From positions 1 through 5,942 of the forward strand of contig CAJQMW010000099.1 of assembly GCA_905479535.1 (NCBI GenBank): DNA of 5,942 nt. Reading direction: 5' to 3'. The stretch is from an uncultured Maribacter sp. (GTDB lineage: Bacteria; Bacteroidota; Bacteroidia; Flavobacteriales; Flavobacteriaceae). Each line of letters starts with the position of its first letter. Within the stretch, counting starts at the first letter, position 1. Shown piece after piece: positions 1 to 5,584 of this stretch. Both the position numbers and the translations under genes were made by a program. The notes under the pieces are model-generated. The model did no database searches and had not been told where the DNA came from. It saw only the letters and a program-made list of their open reading frames with translations.

Positions 1-408
1 TTCAATGGCTTGTTTTTGATTTTTCAATAATGTGGAAATACTACTTGGTAATGAAGTATCGCTTATAATATCATCATATTCTTCAACTGCGGATTTTTCA
101 CCACGTATGGCTTCCTCCAACATGGCTTCTTCGTCATCTGATGAGAACAAGGCCTTGACATCCATCCAAGTTCTATGTGCTTTTCCCGTTAGGCTACCTC
201 CCTTATCAACTTCTTGTCCAAAGGATTTGATTTCACTTTTAAGTGCATGACCAAAATCATAGCGTTGTTGCGCCTTGCCTTTAAAATATGATTTTAAAGC
301 AGGGTTATCGACGTGTTCCGCCGCCTTTTTAAAACCCTTTTCGGCATCGTAGGTCTTTTCTAATAAATCGTTCAATTTTTCTCCAACTTCTTCTGTGTAT
401 GTACTCAT
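1..408 (-). CDS. PA2169/DUF2383-family four-helix-bundle protein, C-terminus cut by window edge
   Basis: An open frame of 136 codons runs from ATG at 408 to the left edge without a stop, so the C-terminus is missing. Family members are usually about 150 aa, so little is lost. The protein is helical and highly charged. It carries the family's most recognisable stretch, GKAHRTWMDVKALF (residues 75-88), followed by an acidic helix EEAMLEEAIRGEKSAVEEY (93-111). Earlier helices contain DAEKGFKKAAEHV (21-33) and RYDFGHALKSEI (49-60). The family is ferritin-like in fold, and the acidic and His positions may bind metal, but no biochemical role is established. It has no signal peptide, so it should be cytoplasmic. 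It follows the 87-aa membrane protein on the same strand after 65 bp with no terminator between them, so the two are probably co-transcribed. Family identity is confident; function is not. Confidence 0.85.
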   Translation of the reverse strand, partial: MSTYTEEVGEKLNDLLEKTYDAEKGFKKAAEHVDNPALKSYFKGKAQQRYDFGHALKSEIKSFGQEVDKGGSLTGKAHRTWMDVKALFSSDDEEAMLEEAIRGEKSAVEEYDDIISDTSLPSSISTLLKNQKQAIE

Positions 409-473
409 TACATTAAGTGTTTAAAATTACGTTGCTATCTGAATTTTGGAATGCCGGCAACATTACATTCATA

Positions 474-737
474 TTATAGGTTGTAAAACCTATTTCTGTC
501 TTTAAACCTTCTGATTTTCTCCTTCAATTCTTCGAGCTGATGAGCTTCTTCATAATCAATCCTTGCCGTTATCTGTTCCATTGGAATATCGACGAAAGAT
601 TCGGTTTTGTCCTCGGAAGGAATAAAGTCCATAGCACGGTCATCAGCTTTTGTGTTTTGATTTTTAACAATCATTCTAATGAAGTACAAAGCAAATCCTA
701 TTGCTATAATCCCGAATATTTCTACCAATGAAATCAT
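474..737 (-). CDS. Small single-pass membrane protein, unknown function (87 aa)
   Basis: I do not recognise this family. Residues 4-23 (LVEIFGIIAIGFALYFIRMI) form one hydrophobic segment, followed by basic and polar residues (VKNQNTK). By the positive-inside rule the remaining ~60 residues should face the cytoplasm. The middle is acidic (residues 32-62). The end, EEAHQLEELKEKIRRFKDRNRFYNL, is a charged probable helix or short coiled coil ending in a basic patch. The ATG at 737 is preceded by an A-rich tract typical of Bacteroidota leaders. The gene lies 65 bp upstream of the DUF2383 gene on the same strand, so an operon is likely. The opposite-strand frame across the same bases has no recognisable features. 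It could be a membrane anchor or scaffold, but nothing in the sequence shows a partner. Confidence 0.7.
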   Translation of the reverse strand: MISLVEIFGIIAIGFALYFIRMIVKNQNTKADDRAMDFIPSEDKTESFVDIPMEQITARIDYEEAHQLEELKEKIRRFKDRNRFYNL

Positions 738-808
738 GATTTTTTTTATAAATTTATATGATTATTAGGATTTGTCTTAGCTGTAAAAATCGAACTCTTG
801 ACCCATAC

Positions 809-842
809 CGATAGGGTTAAACCTGAAAAGCGATAGGGTTAA
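809..842. repeat. 12-bp direct repeat, two copies 22 bp apart
   Basis: CGATAGGGTTAA occurs at 809-820 and again at 831-842. The start-to-start distance is 22 bp, about two helical turns, so both copies present the same DNA face. They lie between the divergent starts of the 87-aa membrane protein (737, minus) and the DUF2945 gene (984, plus), where paired regulator sites would be expected. The regulator is unknown. Confidence 0.6.
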
Positions 843-858
843 CGATGAGTGCGGTGTG

Positions 859-881
859 AGTTGAAAACCAACTGGTTTTTT
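859..881 (+). promoter_or_regulatory. Two overlapping, mutually exclusive hairpins (attenuator-like)
   Basis: Hairpin A pairs AGTTG (859-863) with CAACT (869-873) around a 5-nt loop. Hairpin B pairs AAAACC (864-869) with GGTTTT (874-879) around loop AACT and is followed by more T residues (to 881), like a weak intrinsic terminator. They share bases 864-873 and cannot form together. The site lies about 100 bp upstream of the DUF2945 gene. Function is inference, since the stems are short and AT-rich. Confidence 0.25.
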
Positions 882-983
882 CGGAATTTTAACAATGAGT
901 TTACGCAAGAACTGAGATTTTGTGAGTTTTGACCAAGCAAAACTTTCTTCCCACTACTTGTTCGTTCTCCAAAAATTTAAGTA

Positions 984-1229
984 ATGGGAAGCACAAATCC
1001 AGCTAAAAGAAATAAAATGATAAGAACAGGAAGTAAAGTAAAGTGGAATTGGGGCAATGGTTCCGCCACCGGTACCGTGCAAGAAACGTATACCTCCAAG
1101 GTTACCAAAACCATTAAAGGTACAGCGGTAACCCGCAATGGCGAGGAGGGAGACAAAGCACTGTACATTCAGCAAGAAGATGGGGATTTCGTGCTAAAGA
1201 GCGAAAGCGAAGTGGAGAAAGTGGATTAA
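984..1229 (+). CDS. DUF2945 (HVA1/TUDOR-like) small protein
   Basis: This is an 81-aa frame whose core matches the DUF2945 / hypervirulence-associated TUDOR-like family: a small beta-barrel pattern with KVKWNWGNGSATGTVQETY (residues 18-36), TKTIKGTAVTRNG (41-53) and ALYIQQEDGDFVLKSESEV (59-77). It has no signal peptide or membrane segment. Family members are typically 60-70 aa, and biochemical function is not established. An in-frame stop (978-980) just upstream limits the start to ATG 984 or ATG 1017 (residue 12). The outer start is given, but 1017 has a good A-rich leader and fits the usual family length better, so it may be the true one. The gene stands alone on the plus strand and converges on the MscS gene with only 19 bp between stop codons and no obvious terminator. 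Confidence 0.85.
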   Translation: MGSTNPAKRNKMIRTGSKVKWNWGNGSATGTVQETYTSKVTKTIKGTAVTRNGEEGDKALYIQQEDGDFVLKSESEVEKVD

Positions 1230-1248
1230 AGTTCAGGGCACGGGGGCA

Positions 1249-2139
1249 TTACTTATCTTTCTTTTGTGTAAGGTTTACGCCCAATTCCTCCGGAAAGTTT
1301 AACGTTCTGATGGGGAACGGAATTTCAATATCATTTTTATCGAACGCTTTCTTTAGGGCGATCATGGCATCTGTTTTTGCCTTGGCAACTTCTAAAGCCG
1401 AAGTAGAATTAATCCAAAACCGGACCTCAAAGTTAATGGAGCTATCCCCAAATTCCTGATAAAGGAATATAATATCCTCTTTTGCTTCAACCACTTCAAA
1501 TTTTTCCAATATGGTCTTCTTTACCAAATTTCTTACGGACTCAAGGTCTGAAGAATAGCCAACGCCACATTCTAGAATAACGCGAGACTGCGCCGTAGTG
1601 GAATAGTTCTTAATGGGATTTTCTACCACTAATTTATTCGGGATGAATACCAGATTATTATCAGGTTGTTTTAAGGTAACGGACCTAAGGTCTAAGTCCA
1701 CAACTTCCCCTTCAAAACCATTACTCTCTATCCAATCCCCAAACTTAATGTGTTTTATGTATGACAGCACGATACCGGAATAGGTGTTTGCCAAAGCTCC
1801 TTGCAGGGCAAGACCAACAGCCAATCCCATAACCCCGGCACCTGCCAGTACGGTATTAAGCGCCTTACTTAAATTAAGAATCCCCAAGACCAAAAAGAGT
1901 CCTAAAAGAACTACGACAAATGAAGTTATTCTAGACAAGAGGCTTTTCATGGAAGCTTGCAGCTTGGTTTTGTCCAGCAACTTGGAAACTCCCCTACTTA
2001 TATATTTTGAAGCCATTAAAGCAATCAAGAAAACAACAATTGCAATTAAGATATTTGGTAGATTGATAACAAGAGCATTGAACCAGCTATCTAATTTTTC
2101 TACCATTTGGGACCAAGCATCCGAAAATTTGTTTTTCAT
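1249..2139 (-). CDS. Small-conductance mechanosensitive ion channel, MscS family
   Basis: This 296-aa inner-membrane channel would open under membrane tension and release solutes after hypo-osmotic shock. It has the length and layout of E. coli MscS. TM1 is at about 26-46 (NLPNILIAIVVFLIALMASK) and TM2 at about 70-90. The pore helix TM3 is AGAGVMGLAVGLALQGALAN (99-118), with Gly/Ala packing faces and the conserved Gln at the kink (Q113). The beta domain follows with GDWIESNGFEGEVVDLDLRS (134-153) and the hallmark FIPNKLVVENPIKNYS (165-180). The rest is the cytoplasmic cage, ending in a charged tail QKKDK. ATG 2139 lies 2 bp after the stop of the topoisomerase IB gene on the same strand, so the pair is almost certainly one transcript with possible translational coupling. 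The start codon's leader lies inside the topoisomerase 3' end. Nothing conserved appears to be missing. Confidence 0.95.
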   Translation of the reverse strand: MKNKFSDAWSQMVEKLDSWFNALVINLPNILIAIVVFLIALMASKYISRGVSKLLDKTKLQASMKSLLSRITSFVVVLLGLFLVLGILNLSKALNTVLAGAGVMGLAVGLALQGALANTYSGIVLSYIKHIKFGDWIESNGFEGEVVDLDLRSVTLKQPDNNLVFIPNKLVVENPIKNYSTTAQSRVILECGVGYSSDLESVRNLVKKTILEKFEVVEAKEDIIFLYQEFGDSSINFEVRFWINSTSALEVAKAKTDAMIALKKAFDKNDIEIPFPIRTLNFPEELGVNLTQKKDK

Positions 2140-2141
2140 AA

Positions 2142-3230
2142 TTAAATGTTCTCTAAAGGTTTAAACTGCTTTATAAGTTTTAACAAGACAATCTCTGTTG
2201 GGGAATAATGTGATGCCTCTTGAACGTCATCAATTTGGTCGAAAAGGGGATAAATGGATTTATCCTTATAGCTCTTAACCACATATGGATGCACATAGTA
2301 CTTACGGCAGACGTTTCTGGTATTCCCAAGTTCTTGGGCAGTTTTGTCGAAAGCCCGCAAAATGTTTTTTTCTACAACTTTTTCGTCTTTCGTTTTCGGA
2401 AATTCCATTAGGGATTCAAAGAAGATTACCGTGCCGGCCCAAGTCCTAAAATCCTTTGCGGTAAACAGATGTCCGCTGATTTCATGAAGGTAAGAATTTA
2501 CCATACCACTATCTACAGAAGTTTTTCTGCCATCTGTATCATAAAATTGAAACAGTTCCCACCCAGGAATTTCTTCGCATTGGTTCACTAAGCGAATCAA
2601 TTTTTTATTTTTAAGGGTTACCCTGTGTTTCTTGCCTCTTTTTCCGGTAAATACAAATCGAAATTTATTGTTATCGGTCTTTAAGTGTCTTGTCCTTAAT
2701 GTAGACAGACCGTACGTCCTGTTCCTCTTGGCATATTGTTCATTGCCGACCCTTATATGGGTTTCCTCCATTAATTTTATAATAAGGGCAAGCACTTTGT
2801 TCTTTGGCCAGCCCTCAAGGTTAAGGTCTTCTTCCGTTCTTTTTCTTATGGCCGGGAGTGCCTCACCAAAGGCGTTCATTTTATAGAACTTAGTCCTGTT
2901 CCTAATCTTAATCCAAACAGGATGGTACCTGTACTGTCTCCTCTTTTTAAGGTCAAAACCAATGGCTTGCAGATGCGCATTGGATTTTGGCGCTATTTTT
3001 ACCTCTTCCCAAGCTGGTGGAATAACCAAATCATTGATTCGTTTTAGCTCTTTCTTATTCCGTAATGGCTTATTATGGTATAGGTACAAAAAGCCCTTTT
3101 CATCCTTAATTCGTGCAATGTTTAACTTTTCTCTTGAAACATATACTAAGTCAAACTTCGAAATTACATCTTCAGGCTCGGAAATTAGTTTGTGGGCAAA
3201 ATCTACTGAGTCAATATCTTTAATCGGCAT
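2142..3230 (-). CDS. DNA topoisomerase IB (poxvirus/bacterial type)
   Basis: This 362-aa type IB topoisomerase would relax positive and negative supercoils through a 3'-phosphotyrosine intermediate, without ATP. The N-terminal domain carries the bacterial signature IPPAWEEVKIAP (70-81) and HLQAIGFDLKKRRQYRYHP (86-104). The catalytic domain shows HIRVGNEQYAKRNRTYGLS (158-176, with R160), FTGKRGKKHRV (194-204, with K197), KDFRTWAGT (259-267, with R262), LGNTRNVCRKYYVHP (301-315) and the predicted nucleophile Y312. N303 occupies the place of His265 in vaccinia enzyme, nine residues before the Tyr. Other bacterial members such as the Deinococcus enzyme also have Asn there, so activity is expected. 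The length is normal. ATG 3230 has an A/T-rich leader (AAATAAATTAA). The gene is first in a pair with mscS, 2 bp downstream. The pentameric RecA-like site preference of topoisomerase I does not apply to this class. Confidence 0.95.
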   Translation of the reverse strand: MPIKDIDSVDFAHKLISEPEDVISKFDLVYVSREKLNIARIKDEKGFLYLYHNKPLRNKKELKRINDLVIPPAWEEVKIAPKSNAHLQAIGFDLKKRRQYRYHPVWIKIRNRTKFYKMNAFGEALPAIRKRTEEDLNLEGWPKNKVLALIIKLMEETHIRVGNEQYAKRNRTYGLSTLRTRHLKTDNNKFRFVFTGKRGKKHRVTLKNKKLIRLVNQCEEIPGWELFQFYDTDGRKTSVDSGMVNSYLHEISGHLFTAKDFRTWAGTVIFFESLMEFPKTKDEKVVEKNILRAFDKTAQELGNTRNVCRKYYVHPYVVKSYKDKSIYPLFDQIDDVQEASHYSPTEIVLLKLIKQFKPLENI

Positions 3231-3264
3231 TTAATTTATTGCAATATTTCTTATTGGTCCAAGT

Positions 3265-3302
3265 TAAAAAATGGTCTCGACAAAGGATGCCGAAACCATT
3301 TT
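3265..3302 (-). terminator. Intrinsic terminator after the disrupted lipoprotein gene
   Basis: On the minus strand AAAATGGTTTCGG (3302-3290) pairs with TCGAGACCATTTT (3280-3268). This gives 13 base pairs including two G-U wobbles, around a 9-nt loop, followed by a run of six T residues (3271-3266). It begins about 20 bp after the lipoprotein stop codon and 35 bp before the topoisomerase IB start, so it should isolate the two transcripts. The stem is nearly as good on the plus strand, but no plus-strand gene reads into it. Confidence 0.75.
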
Positions 3303-3312
3303 AACAACCAAC

Positions 3313-3320
3313 CAAACTTA
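3313..3320 (-). promoter_or_regulatory. Possible -7 promoter element for topoisomerase IB-mscS
   Basis: TAAGTTTG on the minus strand fits the Bacteroidota -7 consensus TAnnTTTG. It sits directly after the lipoprotein stop codon. A start site about 7 nt downstream would put the terminator hairpin (3302-3265) in the 5' leader. I see no proper -33 TTTG at normal spacing, and such an octamer can occur by chance in DNA this AT-rich. Confidence 0.2.
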
Positions 3321-3322
3321 TC

Positions 3323-3900
3323 TTACCATGGTGGATAAATGACCTTTAAGTCTTTGATCTTGGATTCAACATCGTTCATAGCGTCCGTATAAGCATATTT
3401 TGTGTTGAACATATGATCCGGTTTCTGAACAATAACATAATATTTGCCGTTCATGTCCGCATTATTTAAAATTAATTGATCAGATATGCGCATCTTTTTG
3501 TCAATACTCTGTTCCATGGCAGTAAGTTTGGAAACAACGTACAAATTATCTTCGGAGGCATAGATTTTTCTAATTTCAAAATTGTTCGGTATACGTAATT
3601 TCGGCTTCTACCATAATAGTACGTTCTGCTTTCTCAGGATCATCACCATCCGGCATATCGATATCGATTACAGGTACTTCAACTTCCTCTTGTCCCATAA
3701 CGACCACTACTTTTGGTACCGTAACAGTTTTCGTAGTCGTACCTACATCGACATCGGTCCAATTAACTTCGTATTCGGGTAACTCGCCCGCGTCTGCGGT
3801 CACGTCAATATCCATTTCTGGCATTTCGCCCTTTTCTTCCTTTTTAACGTTACAACTAGTGATAAAAATTAGTGCTGTACATAATAATATTACTTTTCAA
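3323..3900 (-). pseudogene. Frameshifted lipoprotein gene (probable pseudogene or sequence error)
   Basis: Two open minus-strand pieces, 3824-3576 and about 3610-3323, read as one protein if single bases are removed from two 4-base runs. At 3897-3894 (AAAA) removal joins a TTG at 3900 to a lipoprotein signal, KVILLCTALIFITSCN, with the lipobox Cys at residue 16. At 3581-3578 (TTTT) removal bypasses a TGA and gives ITYTEQFEIRKIYASEDN, leading into LYVVSKLTAMEQSIDKKMRI. The corrected product is 191 aa with no other stop: a signal peptide, an acidic linker (PEMDIDVTADAGELPEYEV), a Val-rich and acidic middle, and a Lys/Asp-rich end finishing VIYPPW. It would be membrane-anchored in the cell envelope. 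I do not recognise a named family. Without correction, the only ATG-started product (3824-3576, 82 aa) lacks the export signal. No ATG is in frame with the signal peptide. Confidence 0.6.
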
Positions 3901-4043
3901 ACAGGATGTTTTTTAGTTATTAATTATTGTTGGTTGCGGTAAATTTACTGGAAACCTAACGCCTTCCTTAGCTGTATAGCAGTGATTATTGACTCATAAC
4001 GCGTTCATTGCCGTAATGACTATTCATATAAATTTTATCTAAG

Positions 4044-4051
4044 TACATTTG
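4044..4051 (+). promoter_or_regulatory. Candidate -7 promoter element upstream of the DUF2652 gene
   Basis: TACATTTG matches the Bacteroidota -7 consensus TAnnTTTG exactly. No clear TTTG lies at the expected -33 distance. If used, transcription would start near 4057 and give an unusually long leader of about 180 nt before ATG 4238, containing the direct repeat and the short open frame. Confidence 0.3.
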
Positions 4052-4091
4052 GCTTTATCGGGATCCAATATGGGACTGGAACCAGATTATT

Positions 4092-4116
4092 ATGGTATAA
4101 ATGCGATGGTATAAAT
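4092..4116. repeat. 11-bp tandem direct repeat
   Basis: ATGGTATAAAT occurs at 4092-4102 and 4106-4116, 14 bp start to start with GCG between. Each copy contains ATG GTA TAA, a start codon followed two codons later by a stop. It may be a recent small duplication or a pair of binding sites. Confidence 0.55.
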
Positions 4117-4178
4117 ACAATTTTCTAATAACGAAAATCAAAGGATTCTTTACTCAAGTAGATATGAACGATCTATAG
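4101..4178 (+). CDS. Possible 25-aa leader peptide (low confidence)
   Basis: ATG at 4101 opens a 25-codon frame, MRWYKYNFLITKIKGFFTQV followed by DMNDL, ending at TAG 4178. It is preceded by an A/T-rich leader and lies 60 bp before the DUF2652 start. The peptide is rich in aromatic and basic residues. A frame this short can occur by chance, and no family is recognisable. Confidence 0.15.
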   Translation: MRWYKYNFLITKIKGFFTQVDMNDL

Positions 4179-4237
4179 AACATAAAGGACAGAATCGAGA
4201 TAAATAGAATAAAAAAGAATATTAATGACTTAATCAT

Positions 4238-4846
4238 ATGAAAGCTTCTCCAACACTTATTTGCATACCTGATATTAGTGGTTTTACCGAATTTATGAGC
4301 GATACGGACTTTGAACTGGCCTCCAAGGTAATACCCTCATTGTTGAACAACATTATCTATTCCAACGAAATAGGTTTGAAGGTTTCTGAAATAGAGGGTG
4401 ATGCCGTATTGTTCTACAAAACTGGTGAAATGCCTTCCCTAACAAAACTTTATGACCAATGTGTTGATTTCTACACAGAATTTTACAAGCAGTTGAATAT
4501 GTTACGGGAAAAGTATCAAAATAATGACGATGCTTGGAATATTCCTGAAATTTTAGGCCTTAAAATTATCCTTCATTATGGGGATGAAGTAGCCTTGACC
4601 AAAGTTGGTAATCGTATAAAATTATTTGGAGAAGATTTGATCATAGCACACCGTTTATTGAAAAATAAAATTCGTATCAACGAATATCTATTACTTTCCG
4701 AAGGGCTCATAGATCATTACAAAAATTATCGCTTGGATGAAGAATTCGATTGGGGTAAATTGGAAGAAGATTTTACAGAATACGACCACGTCGGTAAAAT
4801 AAAATACCACTATATTAACCTAAAACCATTGCTAGGAACAACGTAA
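4238..4846 (+). CDS. DUF2652 family protein, class III nucleotide cyclase-like
   Basis: This 202-aa protein matches the Bacteroidota DUF2652 family: LICIPDISGFTEFM (7-20), GLKVSEIEGDAVLFYKTGE (46-64), LGLKIILHYGDEVAL (106-120) and LFGEDLIIAHRLLKN (129-143). The order and spacing follow class III adenylate/guanylate cyclase catalytic domains. D12 fits the first metal Asp and D55 (in EGD) the second. The G131-xx-x-x-x-A137-H138-R139-L140 stretch fits the GxxVNxAxRL motif with the catalytic Arg kept as R139, but the usual Asn is Ile135. It has no membrane or signal segment, so it is a soluble stand-alone domain. It might be a weak cyclase, a nucleotide sensor or a dead fold; no activity is established to my knowledge. 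ATG 4238 is the first in-frame ATG, with an A/T-rich leader. The next gene, dps, is 130 bp downstream and appears to have its own promoter. Confidence 0.85.
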   Translation: MKASPTLICIPDISGFTEFMSDTDFELASKVIPSLLNNIIYSNEIGLKVSEIEGDAVLFYKTGEMPSLTKLYDQCVDFYTEFYKQLNMLREKYQNNDDAWNIPEILGLKIILHYGDEVALTKVGNRIKLFGEDLIIAHRLLKNKIRINEYLLLSEGLIDHYKNYRLDEEFDWGKLEEDFTEYDHVGKIKYHYINLKPLLGTT

Positions 4847-4916
4847 TTAAAATTTTTCTTTTCTGAGATTTTGGCACTATTGCATCTGGGCTAACGATTC
4901 TTGGATAAAAGCCAAC

Positions 4917-4932
4917 CTATTGGGGCCAATAG
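4917..4932. promoter_or_regulatory. Inverted repeat, candidate operator of dps
   Basis: CTATTGG (4917-4923) and CCAATAG (4926-4932) form a perfect 7-bp inverted repeat around GG. It ends 3 bp before the candidate -7 element, within the promoter spacer, where a repressor would block RNA polymerase or a MerR-type activator could act. It does not match the Fur or PerR consensus, and its half-sites are in the opposite order to the OxyR ATAG/CTAT pattern. Confidence 0.45.
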
Positions 4933-4935
4933 TCT

Positions 4936-4943
4936 TAAATTTG
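4936..4943 (+). promoter_or_regulatory. Candidate -7 promoter element of dps
   Basis: TAAATTTG matches TAnnTTTG exactly and lies 33 bp before ATG 4977, giving a leader of about 27 nt. There is no clear TTTG -33 element, which would fit a promoter that needs an activator. Confidence 0.45.
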
Positions 4944-4976
4944 TATGGAATTTAGTTGAACTATAAAAAATTAAAA

Positions 4977-5459
4977 ATGAGCTATTTAGATATTGAGACA
5001 AAAAAAATAAGCCCTATTGTGGAGGAGTTAAATACGCTGTTAGCGGATTATCATATTTATTATCAAAACTTAAGGGGATTTCATTGGAACGTCCTAGGAA
5101 AAAACTTCTTTGATCTACATGAAAAATTCGAGGAGCTCTACACCGATGCACGTATAAAAATCGATGAAATTGCAGAACGTATTTTAACCTTAAGGCACCA
5201 CCCAAAAAGCAGGGTCTCGGAATACTTTAAAATATCGGCAATTGATGAGGTAGACCCATTAATTTCGGACAAGCAAATGGTAGATCACATATTGTTGAAC
5301 CATGAAAAAATTCTTAAACAGATGGGAAAAGTAGTTAAGAAAGCGGAAGATGCCAGTGACGAAGGAACGATAGACCTCATGGGCGGATATATAGCAGATT
5401 TGGAAAAAGTTAGTTGGATGCTGGATGCTTGGACCAAGGATACCCGAGATCAGCTATAA
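4977..5459 (+). CDS. dps: Dps family ferritin (DNA-protecting, iron-oxidising)
   Basis: This 160-aa Dps-type miniferritin forms dodecamers that oxidise Fe(II) with hydrogen peroxide and store the iron, limiting Fenton damage to DNA. The family core is NLRGFHWNVLGKNFFDLHEK (31-50), followed by FEELYTDARIKIDEIAERI (51-69). Inter-subunit ferroxidase ligands align as H36, H48, E52, D63 and E67, with the 12-residue spacing between the two His seen in E. coli and Listeria Dps. W37 of the HWNV motif is present. There is no long Lys-rich N-terminal tail, so direct DNA binding is uncertain. The frame opens at a TTG (4956), but ATG 4977 is chosen because it has an AAAAATTAAAA leader and gives the normal Dps length. 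The gene is monocistronic: it has its own candidate promoter and a terminator 27 bp after the stop. The likely trigger is oxidative or stationary-phase stress. Confidence 0.95.
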   Translation: MSYLDIETKKISPIVEELNTLLADYHIYYQNLRGFHWNVLGKNFFDLHEKFEELYTDARIKIDEIAERILTLRHHPKSRVSEYFKISAIDEVDPLISDKQMVDHILLNHEKILKQMGKVVKKAEDASDEGTIDLMGGYIADLEKVSWMLDAWTKDTRDQL

Positions 5460-5486
5460 AAAGACATAGATTTGTTTAAATACATC

Positions 5487-5512
5487 AAAACCTCTAGAAA
5501 TGGAGGTTTTTT
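5487..5512 (+). terminator. Intrinsic terminator of dps
   Basis: AAAACCTC (5487-5494) pairs perfectly with GAGGTTTT (5503-5510) around an 8-nt loop, and the run of T residues continues to 5512. It starts 27 bp after the dps stop codon. It should end the dps transcript before the AraC-type gene. Confidence 0.85.
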
Positions 5513-5584
5513 GTGCTCAAAAAGAAATATGAATAACGGGAACGCAAATAATATGCTTAAATGGTAAAAGAATTTGGATAATGG

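Larger units (their letters stand above)
3901..4237. other. 337-bp divergent intergenic region
   Basis: This spacer lies between the disrupted lipoprotein gene (minus) and the DUF2652 gene (plus). It holds a perfect 10-bp palindrome GTAAATTTAC (3939-3948), a small hairpin TCATT/AATGA (4005-4009 and 4015-4019), a TAnnTTTG match (4044-4051), a tandem 11-bp repeat (4092-4116) and a 25-codon open frame (4101-4178). I see no tRNA-like or riboswitch-like fold and no mobile-element end. Confidence 0.6.

Noticed and set aside
747..758. Perfect 12-bp palindrome TATAAATTTATA before the 87-aa gene
   Set aside because: It is pure A/T next to a T run in AT-rich DNA, so its information content is too low to call it a site.
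928..964. TTTG (928-931) with TACTTGTT (955-962) as a promoter for DUF2945
   Set aside because: The -7 match is poor and the 23-bp spacing is long. It is too weak to list.
1784..2164. 126-codon plus-strand open frame over the MscS gene
   Set aside because: It is antisense to conserved MscS membrane and pore segments. Its composition reflects the opposite strand and it has no recognisable domain.
2142..3230. Asn303 in place of the vaccinia His in topoisomerase IB as a possible defect
   Set aside because: Bacterial topoisomerase IB enzymes such as the Deinococcus one carry Asn at this position, and R160, K197, R262 and Y312 are all present.
3576..3824. Programmed ribosomal frameshifting to join the lipoprotein halves
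   Set aside because: The runs are only four bases long, there is no slippery heptamer or downstream stimulatory structure, and two shifts would be needed. Mutation or sequence error is simpler.
4956..4976. TTG start at 4956 for Dps
   Set aside because: It adds seven residues unlike Dps N-termini, while ATG 4977 has a good A-rich leader and gives the usual length.
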